Shown here piece after piece: positions 22,701 to 31,274 of a DNA stretch of 64,000 nucleotides. Made by a program: the position numbers and the translations under genes. How positions within the stretch are numbered: position 1 is the stretch's first letter; each line of letters begins with the position of its first letter. This stretch comes from Dendrophyllia cribrosa (lineage: Eukaryota; Cnidaria; Anthozoa; Scleractinia; Dendrophylliidae): NCBI GenBank assembly GCA_024195265.1, contig JAJLRJ010000004.1, forward strand, positions 35,348,530 to 35,412,529, written 5' to 3'. The notes beneath the pieces are model-generated. The model saw nothing but the letters and a program-made list of their open reading frames with translations, made no database searches and was not told the origin of the DNA.

Positions 22701-24319
22701 AAAAACAATGGAAAAATAAAAATTACCTGAGATAAAAAATTAACTACAACATATATATTTATTGGCTTATAGGTAGTTTGGGGTTTCCTCCTAGAATTGT
22801 GCTGCAGCACTTTTTGAGGATTCTTTCCCTTTTCAACACTTTTCTTTTTACTAATTTGTTGTACTTTTCTTGTTGAAATAAAGTTTGAATACGTTTGATG
22901 AAACACTCTTTCCAGTGTTTGATATACAGTAGCTTCTCAAACTGATCATCAAATGCGGAGAAAATGAAGGAAAACGCGAAAATCTATCCAAATTAGACTG
23001 GGTATCCAAACCTACTTCTTCACAGTACTAGTAGTGATTTCCTTTGTGTTCTCGTCATGAATTGTTTATGAGTTTTAGAATATGTGGTCAAGAAATGCAC
23101 AACTACATGTAAGGGAGAGTCTTGGTTTGCTTGTCATGTCACACTGTTGTTTTCTTAACTCTGCCAAAATCATGGCTGGATCCTTTCTTTACACAGAAAC
23201 TGCCCCAGTAATGAATGTCACTGGTATGGACGATTTGCATAGTCCTAAGTAACATGAGAAGATAAAAGATTGGAAGATTTAGTAAATAGCACCATAATGA
23301 AAATGGCCAATTGTTTTTTATTGCTTATAACAAGACACGATGGCAAAACATAAAAACTTTGGTCTAAGTTGCAATTTCCACTTTCTTCCTGGTCATCAGT
23401 AAACAAAGGCATATCATTATTTTTATTTATTTATTTTATTTTAATTTTTATATTTATTTTTATTGTATATATTTTTTTTTTGGGGGGGGGGGGAGGGGGG
23501 TGAGGGGCTCAGGGATGCAATTGTGTGTTTTGACCATTCAAAGTGTTGCTTACGATAGAAGCCTGTAGATACAGCTTCCCCTCGTTGCTCCCAACCTGCA
23601 GGCTACTTAAATAAGAGCTGACACAGTCCCTTTAAAGGCAATGTTTGCATCACAAACTATAAACAAATAAATTAAATCCGCCAACAGACCTGCGAGTTTA
23701 CATTGAATCCTAAACACTAAAAAATAAATCTTTATACAAATAAAAAGACATATATTTTTACAAAAGAATGTTTAAAACGTTCGGTGTAGACACAGGGTAG
23801 GATGTTGTTACATGTATGGCCGCGTTCTCTCAAACACCGTGACCACTGTTCAGGGAGGAGATTGTGCAGGCAATGAGTGGGGTTAGTGGTGATCTTTTCC
23901 CGTAGGTTGACACCCTGTATTTGACTTTGTTACGGATTAAAGTAGTATAAGTAGGTAATATTAGTGGTTACACAGCAGCCATGTTGGATGACAGAAACAA
24001 TAGAAATAATTTCCATACAAATAGCGGAAATTTCGTTGTTTCCAACATGGCCGCCGTGCAAGCCACCATTACATTTGCTTTCATTGGCCGTACTTTTGCG
24101 TGATAAACGTCACCATTATATTTATGCACATTGTTGTGTTGTCATTGATATTGCGTGACATCTGTGTTGGCAGTAACTCATTGTTCCTTTTCTTCCATTT
24201 TATCATCAGAAGACACAACATGGACTTGCGCAGTGTGCACGTTTGCAAATCATGAGGCATTGGAAGTTTGTGAGATGTGCGAAATGCCAAGAAACCGTGC
24301 CCTTGAGGCTCGGGCGTGA
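7673..24319 (+). CDS. TAB2: TAB2/TAB3-like TAK1-binding adaptor (CUE, coiled coil, NZF zinc finger), 11 exons
   Basis: Coding exons: 7673-7798, 9738-10050, 11513-11556, 13416-13520, 14918-15017, 17027-17086, 18275-18325, 18781-18846, 22017-22121, 23197-23223, 24210-24319. All have AG/GT borders and compatible phases and join into 368 codons plus TGA. Residues about 12-60 form a CUE domain (RNRFPEIPEQVISQTLQAE, then HGNPERCLTIL); a Pro/Ser-rich linker follows. Exons 3-5 form a coiled coil that starts LLCHQRQRLDTLQK, close to the corresponding helix of TAB2. The last exon is a C4 NZF/RanBP2 finger. This order is diagnostic of TAB2/TAB3, which bind K63-linked ubiquitin through the NZF and recruit the kinase TAK1 in NF-kB/JNK signalling. 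Human TAB2 is about 690 aa, so the linker here is much shorter; one invertebrate gene probably stands for both vertebrate paralogues. Small exons could have been missed. Confidence 0.88.
7799..9737 (+). other. TAB2-like intron 1
   Basis: AT-rich intron from GTACAG to TTTTTCAG. No recognisable transposon or RNA gene was seen in it. Confidence 0.5.
10085..10365. mobile_element. Outer hairpin MITE split by an inner hairpin MITE
   Basis: CCAGCAAATATCCATAC near 10095 pairs with GTATGGATATTTTCTAG near 10340, and CATGGAAGG pairs with CCTTCCTTGG. The inner element at 10149-10308 interrupts it. The outer family recurs as the partial inverted pair near 15270 and 16735. Confidence 0.55.
10149..10308. 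mobile_element. TGTTGTRG hairpin MITE, copy 1
   Basis: TIRs TGTTGTGGTTCAA... and ...TTGAACCACAACA are flanked by CATA at 10145-10148 and TATA at 10309-10312. The arms pair over nearly their whole length, with AAACCAGTTT-type inner sequence. Other copies: 12870, 22468, 22618, 48149. Confidence 0.75.
10480..10586 (+). mobile_element. LINE 3' tail with (TTGA)n
   Basis: A short stretch ending TTTAAATAAAGTTAATTG plus ATTGATTGATTG resembles the 3' end of a non-LTR element terminating in a tetranucleotide repeat. No coding part is retained. Confidence 0.45.
11079..11158 (+). repeat. Short minisatellite, unit GGGGGCATTTTGTC
   Basis: About five degenerate copies of GGGGGCATTTTGTC/TTGGGGGTGTTTTGTC in intron 2 of the TAB2-like gene. 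Units range from about 14 to 17 nt. Confidence 0.6.
12057..12502. mobile_element. TIR element with CAGGGCTTGAAAA ends (hAT-like termini)
   Basis: The left end CAGGGCTTGAAAAAAAC is mirrored by GTTTTTCAAGCCCTG at the right. CTTGCC/GGCAAG subrepeats occur in both halves. The interior contains the dispersed repeat also found at 6889-7005. No transposase and no clear 8-bp target duplication; hAT affinity rests on the CAGGG-type ends only. Confidence 0.6.
12870..12999. mobile_element. TGTTGTRG hairpin MITE, copy 2
   Basis: A 130-bp near-perfect hairpin in intron 3 with the target duplication TATA at 12866-12869 and 13000-13003. The arms contain CCCTTGGTTCAATTTGGA and its exact complement. Confidence 0.85.
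13416..15017 (+). CDS. TAB2: TAB2-like coiled-coil exons 4 and 5
   Basis: Exon 13416-13520 (35 codons, phase 0 on both sides) and exon 14918-15017 encode charged helices: EIYNEHRKLIRLRNECQEKE and KHLRDENHVLREEIERM. The preceding 44-nt exon (11513-11556) supplies LLCHQRQRLDTLQK. In vertebrate TAB2/TAB3 the C-terminal region containing this coiled coil includes the TAK1-binding segment; that role is inferred here by position. Confidence 0.8.
13521..14917 (+). other. TAB2-like intron 4
   Basis: Contains a C-rich tract at 13618-13643, a perfect 25-nt inverted repeat TGTCAGTGTTTGG/CAAACACTGACA at 14073-14097, and many ACATGTAC words. No gene or larger element recognised. Confidence 0.45.
15268..16760. 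mobile_element. Older hairpin element hosting the 1.18-kb TIR insertion
   Basis: Flanks of the inner element are themselves inverted: AGATCTCATGTATATACCCA near 15366 and TGGGTACATACATGAGATCT near 16642. Further out, AAATATCCAACCCCTCC pairs loosely with GGGGGAGGTATGGATTT. A palindromic MITE was therefore split by the later insertion. Confidence 0.5.
15425..16599. mobile_element. 1.18-kb TIR element with 6-bp target duplication
   Basis: The left end CAGGGATTCTGACAGGGTGC is matched at the right by the inverted sequence ending GTCAGAATCCCTG. AATAGA occurs at 15419-15424 and again at 16600-16605, as expected of a target duplication. Inside the termini, TTGTGCGGG-type repeats are numerous. Open frames inside (up to 180 codons) have no recognisable domain; I read this as a non-autonomous DNA transposon. 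Confidence 0.7.
16861..17010 (-). mobile_element. tRNA-derived SINE fragment
   Basis: On the minus strand it reads GGTTAGAGCATTGCACTGGT, then a B-box-like GGTTTAAATCC, then a tail CTTTTTTTTCAGGCTTCTTT and GCAATTGCTTAAATTGC. This head (A/B boxes) plus unrelated body is typical of anthozoan tRNA-derived SINEs. It is not a functional tRNA gene. Confidence 0.6.
17400..17545 (-). mobile_element. LINE 3' end, minus strand, (ATG)n tail
   Basis: (ATC)n at 17413-17441 is followed by AACTTTATTGACG; on the minus strand this is a LINE 3' end with TTTATT/AATAAA and a (GAT)n tail. Only the 3' untranslated part remains. A related 3' end lies near 25950. Confidence 0.55.
18003..18224. mobile_element. MITE with TAACCCTTTA / TAAAGGGTT ends
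   Basis: Inverted ends TTAACCCTTTAGG and ...TTTAAAGGGTTGA enclose about 200 bp of AT-rich sequence in intron 6, with no coding capacity. Confidence 0.55.
18326..18780 (+). other. TAB2-like intron 7
   Basis: No recognised element. There is a 13-nt A run near 18509 and the phrase CAGGGCTGTCAATAA near 18538, with TTAATGACAGCCCTG at about 18670-18683; these form a small inverted pair that may delimit an old MITE of about 145 bp. Confidence 0.35.
19429..19647. mobile_element. MITE with TTAACCCTTTCACTCCCA ends
   Basis: The left end TTAACCCTTTCACTCCCA is matched by TGGGAGTGAAAGGGTTAA at the right. The 219-bp element contains the GTGTGACCATTCAATTGAAA block that is found reversed and amplified at 19958-20329. 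Confidence 0.75.
19958..20329. repeat. Inverted relative of the 19429 MITE with an internal 90-bp unit in three copies
   Basis: Degenerate ends TTAACTCCTAGGAGTGCC and GGAGCGAAAAGGATTAA enclose three tandem units, each containing ATGCAAAAGTACTGC, GAAGAGGTTTCAT and TCACACCATAGGATTTGGTC (starts near 20078, 20171 and 20259). The single-copy equivalent, in the opposite orientation, is in the MITE at 19429-19647. Repeated open frames over it are by-products. Confidence 0.75.
20426..20803. mobile_element. TIR element with GCGTTTATTCGAGGGC subrepeats
   Basis: The ends are TACCGGTATTTGATTAAACG at the left and the inverted form of TACCATATTTACTTGATTAA at the right. At least six degenerate GCGTTTATTC(A/G)AGGGC motifs cluster at both ends. 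ATG flanks both sides and might be a 3-bp target duplication. Non-coding. Confidence 0.6.
22122..22440 (+). pseudogene. Short LINE C-terminal coding remnant in intron 9
   Basis: Codons from 22327 read NRIVGEWNRLPPDIRGASSV, a block frequently seen at the C terminus of coral non-LTR reverse-transcriptase polyproteins. No preceding domain remains, and it runs into a hairpin MITE. Confidence 0.5.
22468..22606. mobile_element. TGTTGTRG hairpin MITE, copy 3
   Basis: Starts TTTTGTGGTGCAAC, ends GCACCACAACA, flanked by TATA (22464-22467) and TACA (22607-22610). The arm sequence differs from the other copies (GGTGCAAA where they have GGTTCAA), yet left and right arms still pair. Confidence 0.8.
22618..22751. 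mobile_element. TGTTGTRG hairpin MITE, copy 4
   Basis: Flanked by TATA at 22614-22617 and 22752-22755. Only 11 nt separate it from copy 3. Arm sequence TAGTTAATTTTTTATTTCAG pairs with its complement at the right with very few mismatches. Confidence 0.8.
23197..23223 (+). CDS. TAB2: Probable 27-nt microexon of the TAB2-like gene
   Basis: TTTACACAG|AAACTG...GTCACTG|GTATGG encloses 27 nt that enter and leave in phase 1 and add nine residues (E)TAPVMNVT between the penultimate exon and the zinc-finger exon. Phase, acceptor and donor all fit, but skipping it also keeps the frame, so it may be alternative. Confidence 0.6.
23224..24209 (+). other. TAB2-like last intron
   Basis: Contains a T/A-rich stretch near 23418-23480 leading into a G-rich run (about 23482-23500). 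No mobile element was identified with confidence. Confidence 0.4.
24210..24319 (+). CDS. TAB2: TAB2-like last exon: NZF (RanBP2-type) zinc finger
   Basis: It encodes TWTCAVCTFANHEALEVC followed by EMCEMPRNRALEARA and TGA at 24317. The four zinc cysteines (CxxC and CxxC) and the TF dipeptide that contacts the ubiquitin Ile44 patch in TAB2-type NZF domains are present. The residue before the third-to-last Cys is Met (CEMC), where human TAB2 has Gln (CEQC) as I recall. A candidate polyadenylation signal AATAAA is at 24424-24429. Confidence 0.88.
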
Positions 24320-25203
24320 ATGAACTTGAAACCAAGACCTTTGACAGGTTCAAAGTGTGGTTCAGCTTTGTTATAAGTTATAAACAATACAAAAGAAGCC
24401 AAAAAGAGTGTCGACAAATAACAAATAAAGAAGGCGTCTGGACAATTGTTATTGTTATAAACAATAATTTGTTTTATTCGTATCGCTTGGTGGTTTTTCT
24501 GTGATGTGACGCCAAAAGTTAGAATTTAAGTGATTATTTTTCTCCCTTGGAAAAGGCTTATTACCAGGAGAGCAGAATGACTTGTTAGTCATTTGCAGGA
24601 TGTCATATAGTTTAATTAAAAGTGAAACTTACAAAAGTTTAGTTGTGAGTGAATCTTATTCGTGGCTTTTTCTAATTAACGATTTCATTATCTAAAAATC
24701 CCCATTAAAGAAGAAGTATCACGGGGATTTGGTGCCAAACGAATGTTATTTCCACGTTATATCGCCAAATGCCACCAAATATACAACTTAGTTGCATAAA
24801 AAGATTCTATAGAGCAAAACAAAAGCAGCAGTTTGGAGACAAAGTGCAGGATTGCAAGGATGGAAGTGGATTACAGTTCGTTAAATTTGATTTATTGACC
24901 GCCTGTCAATGAATCAAACTTGCCATTCTTGTGAAATTTTCTAGCCGTTATTTTGTCTGTTTAGTTCACATTTCTTTGCGTCTATCACTTTTGGCGATGG
25001 TTTCTTCCAATTTTAAGATAATAAAGCAAGCTTAAACCAAGCTCCTGGCCATAATCATGAAAACACGATATTTCAGCCAAGACAATGTCCCTTTAACAAA
25101 AACCGAAAAATAACGGTCAAGTCGTGTGATAAATTACCACAAAATAATACGAAAAGTGTCTAGTCACAGACGGACTGGATCTGAATGGATTGAAGAAAGT
25201 TCA
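24320..25203 (+). other. 3' flank of the TAB2-like gene
   Basis: Probable 3' UTR with AATAAA at 24424, then AT-rich intergenic DNA. Copy 2 of the dispersed repeat seen at 355-545 lies at about 24912-25092. Confidence 0.5.
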
Positions 25204-25446
25204 GGGCCCGGTTGTTCGAAAGCCGATTAAAGCTAACCAAGGATTAAAAGTTAACCGGAGATTTCATTTCTCTATTTAAAAAATGTTCTTAAAAGCTAAT
25301 TTTTAGCTAAAGAAAAAAAAAAGTTAAAGTCAAAACTGAAGGGCAAAATAATCTTTGGAACAACTTTCACTGATTAGTTATTTAACTGGATTCAAAATTG
25401 ACTCTAATCCTGGGTTAGCTTAATCGTGCTTTGAACAACCCGGCCC
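25204..25446. mobile_element. MITE with GGGCCCGGTTGTTC ends
   Basis: GGGCCCGGTTGTTCGAAAGC at the left is mirrored by GCTTTGAACAACCCGGCCC at the right, and TTAAAGCTAACC / GGTTAGCTTAA pair further in. AT-rich interior, no coding capacity. Confidence 0.75.
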
Positions 25447-26766
25447 CAGGTGAACCGTCGGTTTTAACAGTTTTCCTTTTAATTTCAACATAAAATTTTC
25501 TCGAGTTAGGCATATACCCATAGCCACCCCCCATTAAAAAAAGTCCTGGATGCGCCCCTGAAGTTGGCCTAATTTTTTCAAGTTGCTACATTTTCGTCTC
25601 CAAAATGGGCTAGAACAGGCCATGATTCGTTCCTCTTTCGAGAATTGGTTGATTTCGTTCTCGTGGTGTTTTAGTATTATGTTGTAAATAAGTTAAGGTA
25701 TTGTAGCATGGCTTTGTCCAACGAAGGTCACAAATTCCCGTGATACTTCTCCTTCTGCCAACCACTCCATTAACAAGACCATATTGTTTTGGCCTGTCTG
25801 TAATCATAAGTTTTGACAGTGTAGCACCGTACCATGGACTGGAGTTATGTTCTAATGGGTATATAGCAATGAACCTGAGTTCGACTTTGAACGAAAACGG
25901 TCCCCCTGTGCTGTCCTATACGATAATCAATACTGTGACGTAATAAGTAATAACTTTATTAATACGTCACGGGGAGCTAAGCCGACGGTGGGAATCCTGT
26001 GTTAATTGAGGACACCTTATCTAAATATAAAAGAAGATATTACCTATTTACAATAAAGAATAACGCCCAGCTACAATAAAATTATAACAAAAAATAAGAA
26101 GAAGAGACTGTCGATGTCATCTCTAGTTATTGGACCTGGTTCTCACGCAGCGCTATTGTTTTTAGAGCTAGGGTCCATTGTTGTGTTGTTTGTCCTATTG
26201 TTTTCTCAGCAAATCAGAGAAGACCTTGTAAGAGCTGCAAGGGTCTAGGTTTGCACGTGTCAAACATTTCGATCTTGCACTTAACTCGAGAACCTAGTTT
26301 CTAAACCTTGATCCTGGGCTTTTTTCCTCGCGTTATTCTTTTTTTACTTCATTGTAAAAAGGGAAATCATTCCTTCACCTCTGTTATCAAAACAAATGAG
26401 ATAATTATATGGTTTTTCAATCGTAATTTTAATACATTTGTACCATTTAGCGTGCATGTCAGCAATGATTATTTCATTTTTGGAGGTCAGTGAAGCGGTT
26501 GTACAAAATTTTGACATACTTTTGTACGTACAACCGAAAGAAAACCTTAATAAGATGCATGACTGGCTCATATCTCGAAACGAAACTGTTCGTTTGTGCG
26601 TGCGCTGGATGCGTTTATCAAAGAAAATAGGACTTGTTCTATTTTCATCAAAGTCCGTCGAAGTGTTTGACCAAAGCGTTTGAAAGCAGTTTACACCATC
26701 GAACAGTTTGATAAAAGTACACTTTGATCAAAGAACCTTTGACAGTGAAAACCGCCGGCCGTTAAA
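25447..26766. other. Intergenic DNA with old repeat fragments
   Basis: Contains an inverted fragment of the 547-930 repeat family (about 25450-25560). A minus-strand LINE 3' end (TAACTTTATTAATACGTCAC onwards) starts near 25950. No gene recognised. Confidence 0.45.
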
Positions 26767-27331
26767 GCCCCCGGAGGGGACTCCCATATAAAACTTTTTA
26801 TGACGGGGGTGCTCGTCGGAAATTTTCGAAAAACACCCTAAAAGGTACCATAATCTTGTTTGATGGGCGTTGCTTAAAATAATTTTGACCCCTAAGAGAT
26901 ACCAATTCGCTAAAACAACACATGTCATATTCCGTCATATTTTTTCGGCTCATACCCTAAGACGTACCGCGATATTTTTAACGGTGGTCAGTTTAGATTT
27001 TAGTAAATCAGAAAACGGCAAACTGATCCTTACGGCAAGGCGATGAAAGAGTAAACAAAAGAATAAAACAAAATATATATATTCAAACAAATTTAAATTA
27101 TATTTATATTTTAGATTTTGGTACCTGAGCGGTACCAATCTACAAATTTTGGCCCCTAAAAGGTACGACGAGCACCCCCGTCATTTCTAACGGTGGTCAG
27201 TTTAGATTTTAGTACCCTGAGCGGTACCAATCTACAAATTTTGGCCCCTAAAAGGTACGACGAGCACCCCCGTCATTTTTATATGGGAGCACCCCTCCCC
27301 CCCCCCCCCCCCCCCCCCCCCCCTCCCGGGC
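26767..27331. mobile_element. TIR element with ACTCCCATATAAAA / GACGGGGGTGCTCGTC ends, copy 1
   Basis: The ends CCGGAGGGGACTCCCATATA and TATATGGGAGCACCCC...CCCGGG are inverted. Inside them GACGGGGGTGCTCGTCG pairs with CGACGAGCACCCCCGTC. The right terminus is internally duplicated: GTCAGTTTAGATTTTAGTA through GACGAGCACCCCCGTC occurs at about 26988 and 27195. A 27-nt C run (27297-27323) sits in the right TIR. A second copy is at 43989-44301. Confidence 0.7.
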
Positions 27332-28227
27332 ACTTTAAAGTAGTTACAAGGGAGCCTGAAAAAGAAAAAGAAAACAATTGACCTTTTATATTATGAAGGC
27401 ACAGAGGCAGCTGGTTAATTTTAAGTTCTTTAGTTTCGCTCACGCTCGCGAGTTTCCTTGATCACAACTACTCACAATCGTTGTCGATCAAGAAATGTTG
27501 GGCTGTTTTGCGATATTTACCTAGCTTCCTGTATTATGTCTTGAGCAGTGGAATATCTAGGCCAATATCGATATATTAAAATTCCATCTTGACTTCGAGG
27601 CTTAGAGGAATAAAATTAAGAAAAACACATAGCTAGATCAGAGGTTCAGGGATGAATAACAAGTTTCTTTTGTTTTAATCCCCCAAGCCTTGGAAGCAAG
27701 ATAGAGTTTTAATATATTGAAATTTGCCTTCGCAATTTTGATGTTTATTAGTCACGCGATTCAAACAAATGTCACGCAAAGCTTGAAAGCGCATGCGTTT
27801 TGGTATTCATTTCTAAGAAACGCTTTACCGAAAACTGAAAATTCTCAGAAATAAACAAAGGCGAAAACGCTGAAACTGAAATTTTGCTTCCTTTAGTCTA
27901 ATAGTCGCTGCCTCATATGCCAGAGGTTTCTTTGCTCAAGGATCATAGTGCTATTCAAGGCGGCAAAACCCCGAGGAGCGTAGTTCTTCCTTGTGGGCAG
28001 CTGCTATAAAGTCGCAGACGTCGGGCGTTAAATTTTCATAAGCGATGTTTTATTTTTATTTTCATATTCAACATTCAAAAAGCTTCTGGATCTAGCTGTA
28101 TCTCCGGCACAGTAAGTACGTTTTTCATCCATAGCCACCTAAGATACGCCTTTTTTTATTTTCTACAAACTATAGTTTTCAATTTTATTGTTCTATTTCT
28201 GAGTTTACAATCGCTCGCACAATCATA
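27332..28227. other. Unassigned DNA containing one hairpin
   Basis: ATATATTAAAATTCCATCTT near 27571 pairs with the inverted copy ending near 27725 (AAGATAGAGTTTTAATATAT), making a degenerate hairpin of about 155 bp. The rest is featureless. Confidence 0.45.
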
Positions 28228-28234
28228 TAAGTAT

Positions 28235-28375
28235 ATTAGACTGCAGACTGCAGACTGCAGACTGCAGACTGCAGACCGGGGGTAAAATGCAGACTGAGGG
28301 TAAAATGCAGACTGCAGACTGCAGACCAGGGGTAAAATGCAGACTGAGGGTAAAATAAAATATTAATAATAAAAA
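28235..28375 (-). repeat. Minisatellite (GCAGACT)n / GGGGTAAAATGCAGACTGAG, left copy of an inverted pair
   Basis: Tandem GACTGCA units alternate with CCGGGGGTAAAAT and TGAGGGTAAAAT blocks, then AAAATATTAATAATAAAAAA. The whole block is repeated in the opposite orientation at 30723-30865. Confidence 0.85.
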
Positions 28376-28549
28376 ACGAGTCATAAGGATGAAATAAAGA
28401 GTGTTCGTACCCGTAAAATAATGTCACGTCAGGACTCACGAAACACACAAAGGCCGCCTCACGCAGTAAAGTCACGTGGCCCTCAAGTCACATGGCCCTA
28501 GAAACATGTCGGAAAACGAGGACGACGATCTCATGGTAATTTTCGATAA

Positions 28550-30171
28550 GGGACGGACCATTAGATTTTTGAGGGGGGGGGGGGGGGGGGTTGGGCAATT
28601 TTTTGGTGCAGGATATTTTTTTCTACGCTCGAGACTGTGCAGGATTTTTCTTTTTGGCATGATTTGCTTGCACGATATTTTTTTTGCGAGGCTATATGTT
28701 TTAATGCCTGACACATATACGTGTTAGGAATACTAGAAAGGCCGTACTAGAGACAGGAATACTATAGCAAGTCAAATCTGATGTAACAGCAGCTTGATAG
28801 CATGAAGCCTGGCCGCGGTGTTGTAACTGCCCCTACAATGTTCTTTACACCCGCCCCCTGTTGATGTCGCTTCCACAGCCCATCGTAGCACACCCAACCA
28901 TCTTACAATTACAAGGATAGCGCCGGAAATATAATGTTGGTGGGGCGAATCTCCTGTGCCGAGCGCCGAAGGCGCGAGCTTCTAGGGGGGTCCGGGGGCA
29001 TGCCCCCCGGGAAATTTTTTAAATTAAACTCTCTGAAATGCTATTTCCAGCGTTCCTGAGACCGGAGAAACAGTTTCCAAAGCCAGCTTTGAATTCAGTT
29101 TAATTCTCATGAAAAGTACATGTACACGAAACACTTTCTGAAACTTGGGTGGAACTCCATTTTAGTTGTTTGTTCAAAGTAAATTCGACTGTCACTCGAA
29201 TATTCTGTCAATTCTTTTCAGTATGGGAAGGCTTTGGAAACGAATTTTCCAAAGCGATATTCTCTGTCATTGGAGGCATAAAGAAACTGATTTCTAATAT
29301 CAGCCATGTTCCAATTTGTCAGTTAATGCAATGTCTGGATAATGCAATGATTTAATCTTTCTTGTGTCATAGTTTGTTCGTAGATATGTCTTGAGCCTTC
29401 TTAGGGCAGAGGCCGAGCGTTAACTCACAGCATTGATGGATTTGTCGGTAGCTGGAGTCCGATAGCTGACGTCCGAATAACTCAAGGGGTATTGAAATGC
29501 TTGGTTCACAATATCCAATCTCCAGTCTAAAGTCAGTCACAATATCTCCGATGCTAAAATTGTAGGCTTTTGATTAATTAACGGAATATTTATTTTGCAA
29601 ACTCTAATGCATTAAAGCGCCCCGCCATCAGATCTGGTCAAAGGATGTTGCTACACTATTCATCTCCGCCCGCCGCCATTTTGAGCTGTCGAAAGTTATG
29701 CCCCACCTGCCCCACCGGTAGCGCCGCCCTTGCAATTACAAGCTTGTTGTACAACACATAAACAAAGTATTTCTCATCCATTGAGATATACATGTACCTA
29801 CAATGCCACTGTACAACTATAAAAGAGCCATTCCTTGTGTCAGAAAATATCTTACATGCTTATGAAATCAGCTAAAAAGTCTACAAAGAAACACAACTTA
29901 CGTCTGGTCAAAAATAAACCATTGTTATTGGCTAAACTAAACAAGCCAATGAAAAGATAGAACATTTGATCCTCCCCAAGCGCTCATAAGTCGCTAACAT
30001 TCTACAACGTCAGTGTGATTTATTTGTGTTCTGACCATCTGCTCCTGGATATAAAATATTGTTCTAAAAATATAAAGTTTTGCAGGAATTTTTTTTTCTG
30101 GGGTTTTTGTTTTGCACGATATTTTTTTTGCAGTTCAAGGCCGTGCTCGAATTTTTTTTGGGTATTTGCTC

Positions 30172-30206
<35 letters not shown>

Positions 30207-30227
30207 AAAAATGTAATGGTCCGTCCC
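28550..30227. mobile_element. 1.68-kb Harbinger-like TIR element
   Basis: TIR GGGACGGACCATTA at the left is mirrored by TAATGGTCCGTCCC at the right. TAA flanks both ends (28547-28549 and 30228-30230), a 3-bp TWA duplication as in PIF/Harbinger transposons. G18 (28573-28590) and C31 (30174-30204) runs lie at equivalent positions in the TIRs, and GCACGATATTTTTTTTGC occurs in both halves. The interior holds a nested repeat (about 28919-29735) and no transposase. Related element at 48673-49494. Confidence 0.7.
28919..29735. repeat. GC-rich dispersed element nested in the Harbinger-like element
   Basis: Starts near GGATAGCGCCGGAAATATAA and includes GCGCCGAAGGCGCGAGC and GGGGGCATGCCCCCC. It ends with GCCCCACCTGCCCCACCGGT and AGCGCCGCCC; AGCGCC/GGCGCT and GGTGGGGC/GCCCCACC at the two ends suggest degenerate TIRs. 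Confidence 0.4.
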
Positions 30228-30722
30228 TAATTTGCGTTATCTGCGTTATTGCGTTATTTTCGATAATTTTCGTGTTTGGATAGCCCACTGTCACCTTTCA
30301 GCAAATATCAATTCACAAACCTCTTGATACATTGAAGTCGAGTACAAAGATTGAATGTCTTTCACAAACTATGCTCGATACCTACAAGTTTACCTTGCTT
30401 TGTTGTTGTGCTGTCGTGTTTTGCTTGCCTTGTGTTCCGAACAATTCCAAGGCCATATGAAGAATATGAACCCTGAAAGAGTTACTCGGTCCCAGACCTA
30501 ATCGCGTAAGCACAATTCAAAATGGCCGACACGTAAACAAAGGTAAGATGCATAGAATTACGATTAGTTTGGGCGCTTGTGGGAAACTTGGTTCAACAAA
30601 ATGGGGAGTTCAAGAACTCGAGGTTGATAATATGTTTGACTAAGGCGAATAAACGCCTTTTGGTTTGAGTTTTCGGGATTTTGAAAAAAATATATATACG
30701 GGTACGCATAGGAACACTCCCA

Positions 30723-30865
30723 AGTCTTGTTTTTTATTATTAATATTTTATTTTACCCTCAGTCTGCATTTTACCCCTGGTCTGCAGTCTGCAGTCTGCA
30801 TTTTACCCTCAGTCTGCATTTTACCCCCGGTCTGCAGTCTGCAGTCTGCAGTCTGCAGTCTGCGT
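30723..30865 (+). repeat. Minisatellite CTGCAGT / CATTTTACCC, right copy of an inverted pair
   Basis: AGTCTTGTTTTTTATTATTA, then alternating blocks CCTCAGTCTGCATTTTACCC and (CTGCAGT)n: the reverse complement of 28235-28375. Together the two copies bracket a 2.3-kb interval. Confidence 0.85.
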
Positions 30866-30875
30866 TTCACACTGA

Positions 30876-30961
30876 CCGGCCTGCGAATACAAGGGGCCTT
30901 CGCGCAAGAGCGAACGCCCCTAACGGCCGGGAGCGATGAGAGGCGGCTGTATTCGCAGGCT
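30876..30961. mobile_element. Small hairpin MITE, GCCTGCGAATAC ends
   Basis: GCCTGCGAATACA at 30880 pairs with TGTATTCGCAGGC at 30948-30960; the loop side carries TTCGCGCAAGAGCGAA and CGGCCGGGAGCGATGAGAGG. Non-coding. Confidence 0.6.
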
Positions 30962-31274
30962 ATAAATATATATATATATAACATTGAAATAATAAACCGA
31001 AAAGCTTTCTTTCTTCATCGATTAAACACCGAACTGGATAGTACAGACCTTCTGTTCACATGTAAAAAGCTACGGGGAAGTATTGAAGTCACTGTGATGT
31101 TCCGTTCTTACATGTAAGAGAACATTTTGTATCGTACAAGTTTTCGTGCCTTACCAGAGCTATTCAGAGGGAACCGGATCGAGTGTTTTAGTTTGATATG
31201 GTTCGGGGAAAATCCTGCAATTCCCTCCATGTGATATTTGGTCGTTAGAGCTCTATTCATGCGATGCGTGGAAA

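Noticed and set aside
28507..28540. Possible first coding exon MSENEDDDLM before GTAATT
   Set aside because: ATG, acidic codons and a GT are present, but no compatible downstream exon could be found and a transposon inserts 10 nt later. Could be a dead first exon.
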